Below are positions 1 to 10,502 of a DNA stretch of 64,000 nucleotides, one piece after another; the first letter of the stretch is position 1; each line of letters opens with the position of its first letter. The notes under the pieces are model-generated. The model was not told the DNA's origin, searched no databases, and saw nothing but the letters and a program-made list of their open reading frames with translations. Both the position numbers and the translations under genes were made by a program. Source of the DNA: Magnolia sinica (lineage: Eukaryota > Streptophyta > Magnoliopsida > Magnoliales > Magnoliaceae); the NCBI RefSeq assembly GCF_029962835.1, contig NC_080573.1, positions 85,970,001 to 86,034,000 on the forward strand. Reading direction: 5' to 3'.

Positions 1-242
1 ATTGGGTTGTCCAAGTTACCTGATGAATTTTGTATTATAAGTTGTAATTTTTTATTTTATAGATGTTGAATTCCCGTAGAATGGGGATTGTTTCTTGTGT
101 GGATGGCCTGATGAATAGTCTGGAAGATTGGATCTCATTTGTTGGTCAATAGCTGTATAGACGAAATATTACATTATAGGGACTGCCTGATGAATAGTCT
201 AGAAAATTGGTTTTTATCCACAAAAAAATAGACGCCTAGCTT
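1..242. other. Unassigned flank
   Basis: No gene is visible. A short phrase around 'cctgatgaatagtct' occurs twice (near 109 and 187), which suggests the edge of a diverged repeat. It may belong with the tandem repeat that follows. Confidence 0.4.
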
Positions 243-603
243 GTTTTTAAATGTATTAGCTTGAAATTGATGGAGCATACCCGAATTTGTGTCGAAGTTA
301 TCCGAATGTTGAGTGGGAGTCCTGGAAGGTGGGAACCGCTGTTATGACAATGATGAAGCTGTCCATTTCCTATGGACAACATTGAAGTGGCCTGACCATT
401 TGGAGCAAGCCGTGTTTATATCTGTATTTACTCGAAATTAATGGAGTAGACCCGGATGTGCGTCGGAGCTATCCGAATGTTGAGCGAGGGTCCCTAGAAG
501 ATGGGAACTGCTGTTATGACCATGATGAAACTATCCATTTTCTAAGGACAGCATTGGAGGGGCCTGGCCAATTGGAACAGGCCGTGTTTATATTTGTATT
601 TGC
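243..603. repeat. Tandem repeat, ~171-173 bp unit, about two copies
   Basis: The block starting 'gtttttaaatgtatta' near 243 recurs near 413 as 'gtttatatctgtattta', and its first bases appear a third time near 586. The body of both units matches along its length, including 'atccgaatgttgag' and 'catgatgaa'-like words. The period near 171 bp is typical of a plant satellite monomer, but two copies cannot show that it is centromeric or subtelomeric. It abuts the telomere-like array directly. Confidence 0.7.
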
Positions 604-604
604 A

Positions 605-3192
605 GGGACCATACCCTTAACCCAAACCACACCCTAAACCTATAACCTATAACCTATTCTCAATTCCCAGAACCAATAACCTATAACCTATAACCTATAA
701 TCTAAACCTAACCCTAAACCAAAACCTATAACATAAACCTTAACCTAAACCTAAACCTATAGCCTAAAACCTATACCTATACCTAAAACCTAAATGTATT
801 CTTAAATCCCTAAACCTAAACCTATACCTAATCCTAATCTCAACTTCCTAACCTAAACCTAAACCTAAACTTGAAAACCCAAACCTAAACTCGATCCCGA
901 ACCCCGACCCGATGTCCTAAACCTAAACCTTAACCTATTCTCAATTCCCTAAAGCTATAACCTATAACCTATAACTTATAACCTATAATCTAAACCAAAA
1001 CCTAACCTAAACCTATAACTTAAACCTATAACCTTAACATAAACCTAAAACCTTAACCTAAACCAAAACCTATAACCTAAACCTATAACCTAAACCTATA
1101 ACCTATAACCTATAACCTATAACCTAAACCAAAACCTATAATCTAAACCTATAACCTAAACCTATAACCTATAACTTATAACCTATAACCTATAACCTAA
1201 ACTTAAACCTAACCTAAACCTAAATCTATAACCTAAACCTATAACCTAAACCTATAAACTAAAACCTAAACCTAAACTTAAATCTAAACCTAAAACCTAA
1301 ATGTATTCTCAAATCCTTAAACCTAAACCTACACCTAATCCCAATCTTAACTCCCTAACCTAAACCTAAACCTAAACTTGAAAACCCAAACCTAAACCCA
1401 AACCCGATTTCCTAAACCTAAACCTAAACTTGAAAACCCAAACCTAAACCCAAACCCGATTTCCTAAACCTAAACCTTAACCTATTCTCAATTCCCTAAA
1501 GCTATAACCTATAACACATAACCTATTCCCTAAACCTAAACCTAAACCAAAACCAAAACCTATAACCTAAACCTTAACCTATAACTTATAACCTATAACT
1601 GAAACTTATAACCTATAACCTAACTTTAACCTAAACCTAAAACCTAAACCTAAACCTATAACCTAAACCTATAACCTAAAACCAAAACCTAAACCTAAAA
1701 CCTAAATGTATTCTCAAATACCTAAACTTAAACCTACACCTAATCCTAATCTCAACTCTCTAACCTAAACCTAAACCTAAACTTGATAAGCCAAACCTAA
1801 ACCCAATCCCGAACCCAAACCCGATTTCCTAAACCTAAACCTTGACCTATTCTCAATTCCCTAAAGCTATAACCTATAACCTAAACCTTAACCTATAACC
1901 TATAACCTATAACCTAAACTTATAACCTAAACCTAATCTTAACCTGAACTTAAACCTAAACCTATAAACTAAACCTATAAACCAAAACCTAAACCTAAAC
2001 CTAAAACCTAAATGTATTCTCAAATCCCTAAACCTAAACCTACACCTGATCCTAATCTCAACTCCTTAGCCTAAACATAAACTTAAAAACCCAAACCTAA
2101 ACCCGAACCCGAACCCGATTTCCTAAACCTAAACCTTAACCTATTCTCAATTCCCTAAACCTTTACCTATAACCTAACTTAAACCTAAACCTATAACCTA
2201 CACTTACAACCTAAAACCTAAATGTATTCTCAAATCCCTAAACCTAAACCTTAACCTATTCTCAATTTCTTAAACCTTAACCTATACCCTAACTTAAACC
2301 TAAACCTATAACCTACACTTATAACCTAAAACCTAAATGTATTCTCAGATCCCTAAACCTAAACCTACACCTAATCCTAATCTCAACTCCTTAACCCAAA
2401 CCTAAACTTGAAAATCCAAACCTAAACCCGAATTCCTAAACCTAGATCTTAACCTATTCTCAATTCCCTAAAGCTATAACATGTAACCTAACTTAAACCT
2501 AAACCTATAACTGACACTTATAACTTAAACCTAAACCTATAACCTAAATGTATCATCAAATCCCTAAACCTATACCTACACCTACACCTAATCCTAATCT
2601 CAACTCCTTAACCTAAACCTAAACTTGAAACCCCAAACCTAAACCCAAACCCGAACCCGATTTCCTAAACATAAACCTTAACCCATTCTCAATTCCCTAA
2701 ACCTTAACCTATAACCTAACTTAAACCTAAACCTAAACTTATAACCTAAACCTAAAACCTAAATGTAATCTCAAATCCCTAAACCTAAATGTAATCTTAA
2801 ATCCCTAAACCTAAACATACACCTAATCCTAATCTTAACTCCCTAACCTAAACATAAACCTAAACTTAAAAACTGAAACCTAAACCCGATACCAAACCCG
2901 AACTAGAACCTAATTTCTTAAACCTAAACCTTAACCTATTCTGAATTCCCTAAAGCTATAATCTAAACCTAAATCTAAACCTAAACCTATAACCTAAACC
3001 TAAACTTAAACCTTAACCTAAACCTAAACCTATAACCTTAACTTAAACCAAAACCTATAACCTAAACCTTAACCTATAACCTATAATCCATAACCTATAA
3101 CCTAAACTTATAACCTATAACGTAACCTTAATCTAAACCAAAAACCTAAACCTAAACCTATAAGTGTAGGTTATAGGTTTAGGTTTAGGTTA
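605..3192. repeat. Degenerate telomere-like array with higher-order structure
   Basis: About 2.6 kb made almost only of CCTAAA, CCTATAA and CCTTAA variants. The canonical plant telomere unit CCCTAAA is rare, so this is an interstitial telomere-like array, not a chromosome end. Two anchor phrases recur through it: 'aaatgtattctcaaat' (starts near 792, 1299, 1704, 2010, 2220, 2335, 2546, 2761) and 'cctattctcaattccctaa' (near 649, 930, 1481, 1846, 2140, 2250, 2452, 2682, 2938). Between anchors there is 'aacctaaacccgaacccgat'-type text and a variable filler of CCTATAA units. No coding potential. Confidence 0.9.
3143..3191. repeat. Inverted repeat at the end of the telomere-like array
   Basis: The left arm at 3143-3162 (CCTAAA sense) and right arm at 3172-3191 (TTTAGG sense) are exact 20-bp reverse complements around a 9-base spacer. 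The array therefore flips orientation at its last units. Confidence 0.85.
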
Positions 3193-3479
3193 AGATTGTT
3201 TTTCTTTTCATTTGTCTGGATCACCTCTCATATGTTCTCTCTCTTTTCATTTGTTTTTTTTCCATAAGATTATTTGTGTTTGGATGGATGCAGATTATGT
3301 TTGGATGAATGTAGTTTATATCTGGATGAATTTACGTAGTTTGGGTTTAGATAGATGTGAATGTGAATATGATGAAATATTTTATATAACAGGTGTATAT
3401 CAGGAAGAATATGATGAATTATATTCTAACAGTTGTATATCAGGAAATTTGAGATGGAATATTTTTTTTTAAAAAAAAG
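3193..3479. other. Unassigned, short degenerate repeats
   Basis: This holds a diverged tandem of about 21 bp ('tttggatggatgcagatta'-like, 3280-3350), then a repeated 'gtatatcagga' word, then an A/T run. An 86-codon open frame lies over it (3212-3472), but its composition is repeat-derived and nothing in it is recognisable. It probably belongs to the interior of the CACTA element ending at 4476. Confidence 0.4.
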
Positions 3480-4476
3480 AGACTTTTACTTACGAAATAT
3501 TTCGTAGGTAAAAGTCTCCTGAACGTTTTTTAGTGACGAATATTTTCATCGCTAAAAGTCCTATACAGGTTTCCTGCTACAAAAATTTTGGTAGCTAAAA
3601 GTAATCCATTCGAATTACCCTTTAGATTACCAAAGCCTTTAGCGATGAAACTATTCGTCGCTAAAAGTCTCATCCAGGATTTTTAGCTACAAAAATTTTC
3701 GTAGGTAAAAGTAATCCAATTTGTCATCGCTAAAAGTCTCATCCAGGATTTTTAGCCACGAAAATTTTCATATCTAAAAGTATTCCATTCCAAGTTATTG
3801 AAGTCTTTGGCGACAAAAATTTTCGTCGCTAAAAGTCTCATCCAGGATTTTTAACTACGAAAATTTTCGTAGATAAAAGTAATCCATTCCAAAATTTTGA
3901 AAATTTGTTTGCAGCCTTTAGCGACGAAAATATTTGTCGCTAAAAGTCTCATCCAGGATTTTTAGCTACGAAAATTTTCGTAGCTAAAAGTAATCCTGCA
4001 AAATTTGTTTGCTGTCTTTGGCGACGAAAATATTTGTTGCTAAAAGTCTCATTCAGGATTTATAGCTACGAAAAGTTTCGTAGCTAAAAGTAAGTTAACT
4101 TTCTGCAGCCTTTGGCGACAAAAATTTTCGTTGCTAAAAGTCTCATCAGTGATTTTTAGCTACGAAAATTTTCGTGGCTAAAAGTAATCCATTCCAATTT
4201 TTTCCTTTGGCGACGAAAATATTCGTCGCCAAAAGTCCCATCCAGTGTTTTTAGCTACGAAATTTTTGTAGCTAAAAGTAATCCATTCGAATTTTTTGAA
4301 AAATTGTTTATAGCCTTTAGCGAAAAAAAATTTTGTCACTAAAAGTCTCATCCACGATTTTTAGCTGCGAAAATATTTATCACTAAAAGTTTCGTCGCTA
4401 AAAGTAAACTTTTAGCAATGAAAATTCATTTTGACGAAAAGTTATTTCGTCGCTAAAAACCCTCTTTCTTGTAGTG
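3480..4476. mobile_element. Right end of a CACTA (EnSpm/CMC) transposon with subterminal palindromes
   Basis: The segment ends at 4476 in 'cttgtagtg', so the reverse strand begins CACTACAAGAAAGAGGG, a CACTA-type terminus. The next 3 bases, 'acc' (4477-4479), would be the target duplication. About 1 kb before the end is a run of alternating palindromes. Type A is 'gcgacgaaaattttcgtcgc' and type B is 'agctacgaaaattttcgtag', each followed by 'taaaagt', with 'ctcatccaggatttttag' and 'taatccattcc' between them. In En/Spm-type elements such subterminal repeats bind transposase. No matching left terminus is seen, so the other end is either left of this window or lost. Confidence 0.8.
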
Positions 4477-5095
4477 ACCCGATCCACTTCCCATCGGGTC
4501 CTAGTTAGAGATGGAAGTTCCCACCGTGATGTATTTGTTATATCTATGATGTCCATCCATTTCGAAAAATCATTTTAGATGAGCCTGAAAAGGAGACCGA
4601 TTGAATGCTCAAGTGGACCACACCACAGGAGACTGTGGATTGAATGCCCGCCGTTAAAAATGTCTTAGAAGTTATAAAAATTTCGGATCAAGCCGATATT
4701 TATATTCTCCCTTTATCCAGGTCAACGTGAACTCATGAACTGGATGGAAAAAAAAAACCCCACCGCGGGCCCTGGGAAGTTTTCAATGGTGAGGATCATT
4801 GTCACCACTGCTTCATTTTGGTGCAGTCCAGTCCAGCCTTTTTGGGTTCGTGATCGAAAATTATCTTTTAAAATGGATGGACGACTGGGATAAAACACAT
4901 ATCACGGCAAGCCCCGCAGAGACAGGACCGTCCATCCCTTGCCAGGTCCTGGTGGGGGTAGTAACCCAATCCGTGTCCCTTTCGTTGATGAAGGAGCGGA
5001 TAAGAAAGGTTGTATCAGCCGTTTGGGGCAGCGAGCGCATGTGTCAATTTTAAATTTAAAATGATAATAAAGTCTCGCTTGCGACTAGCTATATT
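4477..5095. repeat. Dispersed repeat, copy 1
   Basis: Contains 'gtgatgtat', 'gtccatccattt', 'atcattttag' and 'aagtggaccacaccac' in the same order as the copy at 5150-5645. No coding function is visible; an 84-codon open frame at 4799-5053 falls inside the repeat. This is probably a non-autonomous element, class unknown. Confidence 0.6.
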
Positions 5096-5108
5096 TAGGG
5101 CTCATCCT

Positions 5109-5128
5109 CGCGCGCGCGCGTGTGTGTA
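5109..5128. repeat. (CG)n(TG)n microsatellite
   Basis: A run of CG dinucleotides passes into TG dinucleotides. This is a common outcome of CpG decay. Confidence 0.85.
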
Positions 5129-5149
5129 GCATCTAACCTGTGGACCAAT

Positions 5150-5645
5150 GTCTTCCAACCGTGAACATGGAATGCCAAAAAAATCAGATGCTGATGGTTT
5201 ACTACCCCGGCTGTCCTTAGGTAGGAGCAGACAGGGGACTATGAGGGGCCACTGTGATGTATGGATTTATCCACATTGTCCATTCATTTTACCATATCAT
5301 TTTAAGGTACAAGCCCAAAAATAAGATAGATCCAAGGCTAAAATAGACCACACCATAGGAAGCAGCGGTAATAATGATACCTACCATTGAAACCTTCCTA
5401 GGGTCTGTGGTGGTTAATTACCATCCAACCTGTTTACAAGGCCACATAGACCCGGATGAAGGGAAAACACAAATATCAGCTGATCCAAAACTTCTGTGGC
5501 CGCCAAAAAGTTTTCGATGGTTGATGTTTAATCTCCTCGCAACTTGAGCATTAGAACTGTCTCATGGTAAAATGGATGGGCGGTGCGAATAAAACCCATC
5601 CATCATGGTAGCCCCTTAGGGACTGGCAGGGTAGTACCCAAACTA
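5150..5645. repeat. Dispersed repeat, copy 2
   Basis: Shares word order with 4477-5095: 'gtgatgtatgg', 'gtccattcattttacc', 'atcattttaagg', 'gaccacaccatagg', 'tcagctgatcc' and 'gtagtaccc' near the end. Direct orientation. No open frame of note. Confidence 0.6.
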
Positions 5646-6000
5646 CATGTTAAAAAATCATGCGAATCCAACCATCAGTCCCATATGAATTTGATGGTTT
5701 TCTAATGGTTCTCCATTGTTTTTTACAGCTTCAATGCCCTGATTGGATCTTTCTATTTTTAGAGCATCCCATTTTCATGGTAGGTGACTGAGATTATGTT
5801 AAGATGCCATAAATGCAATAGGATGAGCTCCAAACACTAGTTGCATCAACTTTCATTTACAGCCAATTGTGTGTAATACAATTCATTTTAAAATTTTAGG
5901 ATATCTTTGCATGTTTAAGAAATTAATTAATATTGGGTACACAAATTTGAGGTATTTTTATAGGTTTAGCTAGTAATTTAAGCAAGTCTATTTACATTAA
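5646..6000. other. AT-rich spacer, nothing recognised
   Basis: No repeat phrase, open frame or RNA gene is visible before the LTR at 6001. Confidence 0.5.
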
Positions 6001-6582
6001 TGTAAAATTAATGGGTCATGGATTCCTTCATGGCTATTATGGACCGAAGGAAAGAATCTGAGAAGGATCGATAACAATCTGCATAGTTCGATCGGTCGAC
6101 CAATTGGGTTTACATGTCGAAATTCCTCCAGAAATTCCATTATTGTTGTTAGACATATTTTGCCTGTTTCGAGATTTCGACAGGTCGAAGGCCCTATTCG
6201 ACAAGTCGATCAATCGGGTCAACAGATCGAAATTCACTAAATTTTAGATATAAGTCTCTAGACGTTTTTGAGCCATTTCGACATGTCGGCTCGACTAGTT
6301 GACAATAGGCTGATGGACACAGGAATTTGTACGTTTTTTCAGAATTTGTTTCCTTATTCAATTAGGACTCTTTAGTTATGATTTAAGATTTGTTTAGGGT
6401 TATTTAAGCATGCAAAGCCTCATTTTTTTCATAATTAACCAATAAGTTTTCTTAGAAATTAGTGTAGTTCTCTCATGGATTCAAGAAATCTCTCATGTGG
6501 ATTCAAGAAGAGCCTTGTGGATTAAGGTCTTTATTAATCAAGGAAGATGGTGATCCACCTCATCATGTCCTTCCCTACATCA
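6001..6582 (+). repeat. 5' LTR of the Ty3-gypsy element
   Basis: Aligns along its length with 9947-10496. U3 carries a cluster of half-palindromes built on GTCGA/TCGAC (about 6085-6310). Downstream are 'ttagggttatttaagcatg', a candidate TATA-like stretch, and 'gattcaagaaatctctcatg'. The two LTRs differ at many sites, so the insertion is old. Confidence 0.85.
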
Positions 6583-6584
6583 GT

Positions 6585-6597
6585 TGGTATCAGAGCG
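6585..6597 (+). other. Primer binding site, initiator Met tRNA type
   Basis: TGGTATCAGAGC lies two bases after the 5' LTR. This is the usual plant retrotransposon site complementary to the 3' end of initiator methionine tRNA. Confidence 0.85.
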
Positions 6598-6968
6598 ATG
6601 CTTTTTCTTCGAATCGATAGCTTCTAATGATGGGTGTGCAAACATCCCATGGACGGTGCTCCAAGGAATATCTTTTAACAATGACAGCTTCCAAGGTGGT
6701 GCAACGAAAGAATCAACAAGTCATGTAAGGGTTGCAAGCTATCATCGATCACATGTTGGAGGCTCTAGGAGACCTTCGCGTTCATGCCAGTGATCCGCCT
6801 TCGGTAGGTGCTAAAATCTACAATTGTTGTGATCGCAAGACGATGCTGGTGGTGAATCGCAAAATCACACATGAGGAGGTGGGATCCAGCAATGAGGAGA
6901 TCGACGACATGATCCTCCAACACCCTAAAGGAGGCAACGATCGGGTATATTAGACAAATCGAGAATTC

Positions 6969-7253
6969 ATGATAAAAGTTGATCTTCCTATTTTCAATGA
7001 CCAACTCCATATCGAGGACTTCTGCGATTGGTTACTTGAAGTTGAGTGTTTCTTCGACTACACAGAAATCCTTGAAGAGAAGAATGTCAAATTGGTAGCG
7101 TACAAATTGGAGGGCGAAGCTTCAGCTTGGTGGGAGCAACTTCTGCTTATACGAACAAAACATATGAAGGCACCAATCCACACATGGCAGAGGATGAATC
7201 AACTATTGCGCACGAATTTCCTCCCCAGCAACTATAATCAAGTGTTGTTCTAA
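6969..7253 (+). pseudogene. Ty3-gypsy gag (capsid) fragment
   Basis: A 94-codon open frame matches the plant Ty3-gypsy Gag core. It begins 'MIKVDLPIFNDQ', continues 'EDFCDWLLEVECFFDY', then has the signature 'KLEGEASAWWEQL' and 'FLPSNYNQ' near the end. Gag forms the cytoplasmic virus-like particle that packages element RNA. The usual protein is several hundred residues; here the upstream part (about 6584-6960) is broken by stops and the downstream part by a stop straight after 'QVLF'. This is a decayed remnant of the element's polyprotein, not a host gene. Confidence 0.85.
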
Positions 7254-7639
7254 CAATACCAAAATTGCTGGTATGGTAGCCAAACAGTGAGAGATTACCC
7301 CAAGGAGTTCTGCCGTTTAGCGGCATGAAATGATTTGGTCGAAACTGAATAGAAACAAGTCTCCCGATTTAACAGTGGGTTGCATTTTGCTATTCAAGAT
7401 TAGGTTTAAATGCAGCTCATTTGGACAATGAATGAAGTGATAAAATTGGCCACCCGAGCGAAGATGCAACTTGAATGATCCAATACACGAGCCTATCCTA
7501 CTAATAGGGTAGCCACAACAGGTTCTTCGCAGGGGTCTCCATAGACCAAAAGGAATCAACCTATAGGTAACATCCTCAACCTCCTATACCCGCAAACCAA
7601 GAGTCGGGGAGTGGACAAGTGAGACCTCAAATAGCAGAG

Positions 7640-8570
7640 ACCTAGTCTGAGTAGGATCCCGAGCCCCTATGGTCATTCAAGGCTCGACCATTTTTATCGA
7701 TGTGGTCAACTAGTTAGTTGGCCCTAGTGACAAGTGGCTAACCTCGCCATTAATGATGGTGGAACTAAAAACATAGTGGAAGACCCAAATGTTAATGAAT
7801 TCGAGTATACCGCATATGATGAGGCCAAAGCATATTGGATTTCACAAGATCACGGTGAATCCCTAGTGGTGAGATGGCTATTGTACATACCAAAGAAGGA
7901 GGTACACCTGTAGAGACACAACATCGGCTAAACAATGTGTATGGTGAATCAAAAAGTCTATGATGTGATCATCGACAACAAGAGCAGCAAGAAAATCGTC
8001 TCTAGGTCATGGTAGAGAAATCACAGCTAAAAACATAATGACACCTCTCCCCGTATACAATCGGATGCATTAAGAAGGTTAGCGATTCGAAAGTAACTAA
8101 ACAATGTATTATTTCTTTCTTAATTGATAAATATTATAAGGACCAAGTAGTATGCGACATAGTCGACATGGAGGCTTGTCATTTGTTACTCGATTGACCA
8201 TGAAAAATAATTCATGATATCACCTATAGAGGATGAGATAATGTACACATTTTCATCAAGGATGGTCGAAATACCATACTCACCTCTATGGGCCCGGACG
8301 AACAAGCCGAAGCTTTTAAAGTGGAGGGGTGTTCTCTCTTAACCATACGAGACTTTGTGAAAGAGTCCAAAAAAATAGGAGAAATGTATGCCTTAGTAGT
8401 GAAGGTGAAGATGTAGGACCCACGAATATCTTTAAGAATTTGGAGCCTTTGCTATACGAATTCAAAGAAATTGTACGCAGTGGTCTAGGCATTGTGAGAT
8501 TGAAGGCATTACTTGATTCAGTGGGAGTTCATTCTTTACACAAACCATCAAGTTCTTTAATTTATTAATA
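7640..8570 (+). pseudogene. Ty3-gypsy nucleocapsid/protease region with RT deletion junction
   Basis: Scattered frames read as the zinc-knuckle area (FYRCGQ near 7695, the remaining knuckle residues lost) and then the protease-to-RT linker (PYTIGCIKKVSDSKV around 8050, VVCDIVDMEACHLLLD around 8150). From about 8430 the frame reads toward the start of RT (LEPLLYEFKE) and then, at about 8470, switches directly to the RNase H-side text 'HYLIQWEFILYTNHQ' (8500-8560). The whole RT palm with its catalytic motif is therefore absent. Stops are frequent. The parent polyprotein cuts itself with the aspartic protease and copies RNA to cDNA; this copy can do neither. Confidence 0.75.
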
Positions 8571-8879
8571 GTTAGACTAATGTGAATCATATACATGATA
8601 TGTGGATTTCAATCTTGTAAGAATTCACATTCACACTAAAATAAGGTCGGGCAACATAATAAGGTAGCTTATGCACTTAGCTGACGTGTATCATTATTAA
8701 TCACTATAAGTAATGAGGTTAGCAGGTTCAATTGCCTTAAAGAGTTTTACTCAGAAGATGATGACTTCAAGGATGCATGGATTACATGTTATGAAGGTTA
8801 GCCCAGCGACCTCCATATTCAAGACGGATTTCTCTTCAAATGAAATCAATTATGCATCCCATGGATTTCCTTGCAAGAG

Positions 8880-9930
8880 CGCATTATCCAAGAGCTACAT
8901 GAGGGTGGCCTCGGTGGTCACCTAGGGCAAGACGAGAGTATATCTCTTGTGGAGGAACGATACTAGCTGTAGTTGAATCGTGATGTAGGAAATGTAGTAC
9001 AATTATGCCACATGTCAATCTTCTATGGGGCAATCTCAGAATATAGGCTTATACACTCCATTGCCTGTCCCTAATGGTCCTTAGGAGGACTTATTTAAGG
9101 ACTTGTTTGCTTCATCTACCATGGACCCAACGTAACATCGATTCGGTGTTCGTGGTGGTAGACAAATTATCAAAGATGACACACTTTTTTCTGTGCAACA
9201 ATACTCTCGATGCTACTCATGTTGCAAATTTGTTCTTTCAAGAGGTTATGCGCTACATGGTATTCCTAAATCTATCAATCCAATCATGACACGAAGTTCC
9301 TCAGTCTTTTTTGGAGAACTTTGTGAAAGTGATTTGACACCCAACTTCAGTTTAATAGTGTGTATCACCCGCAAACAGATGGCCAAACTAAAGTTGTGAA
9401 CCGTACGATTGGAAACCTCATTCGGTGCATTTATGGAGATAAACTGAAGCAGTGGAATTTGGCCTTGGCTTAGGCAGATTCCACCAGTAAGTTCCTGTTT
9501 GAAGTGATGTATGGACGAGTGTCTCGACATACTCTTCATTTGGTTCCTATGCCCTAGCTTCCGGGCATAAGCATTGTTGAAGAACACATGACAGACTGAA
9601 TCATGGGCATTCACGTTGATGTTCAGGCTAAGTTGTAAGCTTCTAATGAAAAATACAAGGAGTTAGCTAACAAACATTGGCATCCGAAGGTGTTCAAGGT
9701 GGGAAATAATGTAATGGTTCATTAGTGCAAAGAAAGATTTCTAATCGAGACATATGATAAGCTAAAAAAGAAGAAGATTGGACCGGTACCTATCCTTCTT
9801 AAGATCAATAATAACGCTTATCTTATTGATATTCCCGAAGACATGGAGATCTCATGCACGTTTAACGTTGTGGATCTATATGAATATTATGAATCGATGC
9901 CAGAAGATAACTCGAGGACAAGTTCTTTTG
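8880..9930 (+). pseudogene. Ty3-gypsy integrase, decayed
   Basis: Integrase domains are in the usual order. The zinc-binding region has '[11 protein letters not shown]' and 'NRDVGNVVQLCH' (8895-9010). The catalytic core has '[18 protein letters not shown]' (9135-9190), '[15 protein letters not shown]' near 9365 and 'VMYGRV' near 9505. The C-terminal part has 'KYKELANKHWHPKVFKVG' and 'LKKKKIGPVPILLKINNNAYL', ending near 'EYYESMPEDN'. This enzyme inserts element cDNA into the host chromosome in the nucleus. Several stops and frame changes break it. It is a good ruler for the minus-strand relative at 46037-62524, which shares the same phrases. Confidence 0.85.
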
Positions 9931-9946
9931 AAGTGGAGGGGACTAA
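9930..9946 (+). other. Polypurine tract
   Basis: 'gaagtggaggggact' lies directly before the TG of the 3' LTR, the expected position for the plus-strand primer. Confidence 0.8.
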
Positions 9947-10496
9947 TGTAGAATGGGTCACAAATTCGTTTATGGCTACGATGGATTGAAGAAATGAAGC
10001 CAAGTAGGATCGACAACATTCAGCATAGTTTGGTCAGTCGACCAATTGAGTCGACAGGTCAAAATTCCACCAAAAATTCTATAATTGTTGCTGGACAATT
10101 TCTGCTGTTTCGATAGGTCAACCAGTCAGGTCGACATATTGAAATTCACAGAATTTTAGATTTAAGTCTCTAAACGTTTTTGAGCCATTTCGGCCTATCG
10201 ACTCAATCGGTCGATGGCAGGTCGACAGACGCCGGAATTTACATATTTTTTAGAATTTATTTCCTTATTCAATTAGAACTCTTTATTTACAATTTAAGGT
10301 TTATTTAGGGTTATTTAAGCATGTAAAAACCCTTTTTAAAAAAATCAACCAATAAAAATTCTCAGAAATTAGTGTACTTTTCTAGCTAGTGAATTCCAAA
10401 TATCTCTCATGGGGATTCAAGAGAGCTTTGTGGATTCAAGGCATTTGTCGATTGATGACGACCATGATCTACCTCTTCACATCCTTCCCTGCATCA
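9947..10496 (+). repeat. 3' LTR of the Ty3-gypsy element
   Basis: Starts TGTAGAATGGGTC and ends CTGCATCA; aligns with 6001-6582. It carries the same GTCGA-type palindrome cluster (10025-10225). Confidence 0.85.
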
Positions 10497-10502
10497 TAAG
10501 GG

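Larger units (their letters stand above)
6001..10496 (+). mobile_element. Ty3-gypsy LTR retrotransposon, defective
   Basis: Complete outline of an LTR element. The 5' LTR is 6001-6582, a Met-initiator-type primer site starts at 6585, then come gag, protease region and integrase, a polypurine tract at 9930-9946 and the 3' LTR at 9947-10496. LTRs begin TGTA and end CATCA. The order gag-protease-integrase, and the integrase C-terminal phrase around 'PEDMEISCTFNVVDLYEY', fit a chromovirus-like plant Ty3-gypsy lineage (lineage is an inference). The reverse transcriptase core is missing. Many stops are present. No clear 5-bp target duplication is seen ('attaa' before, 'taagg' after), so the flanks may have been rearranged. 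Confidence 0.9.

Noticed and set aside
605-3192. A true chromosome end (telomere)
   Set aside because: Units are mostly CCTAAA and CCTATAA, not CCCTAAA; the array is interrupted by non-telomeric anchors and lies between other sequences.
3480-4476. CRISPR-like array
   Set aside because: The repeats are palindromic transposon subterminal repeats ending in a CACTA terminus, with constant linkers, in plant DNA.
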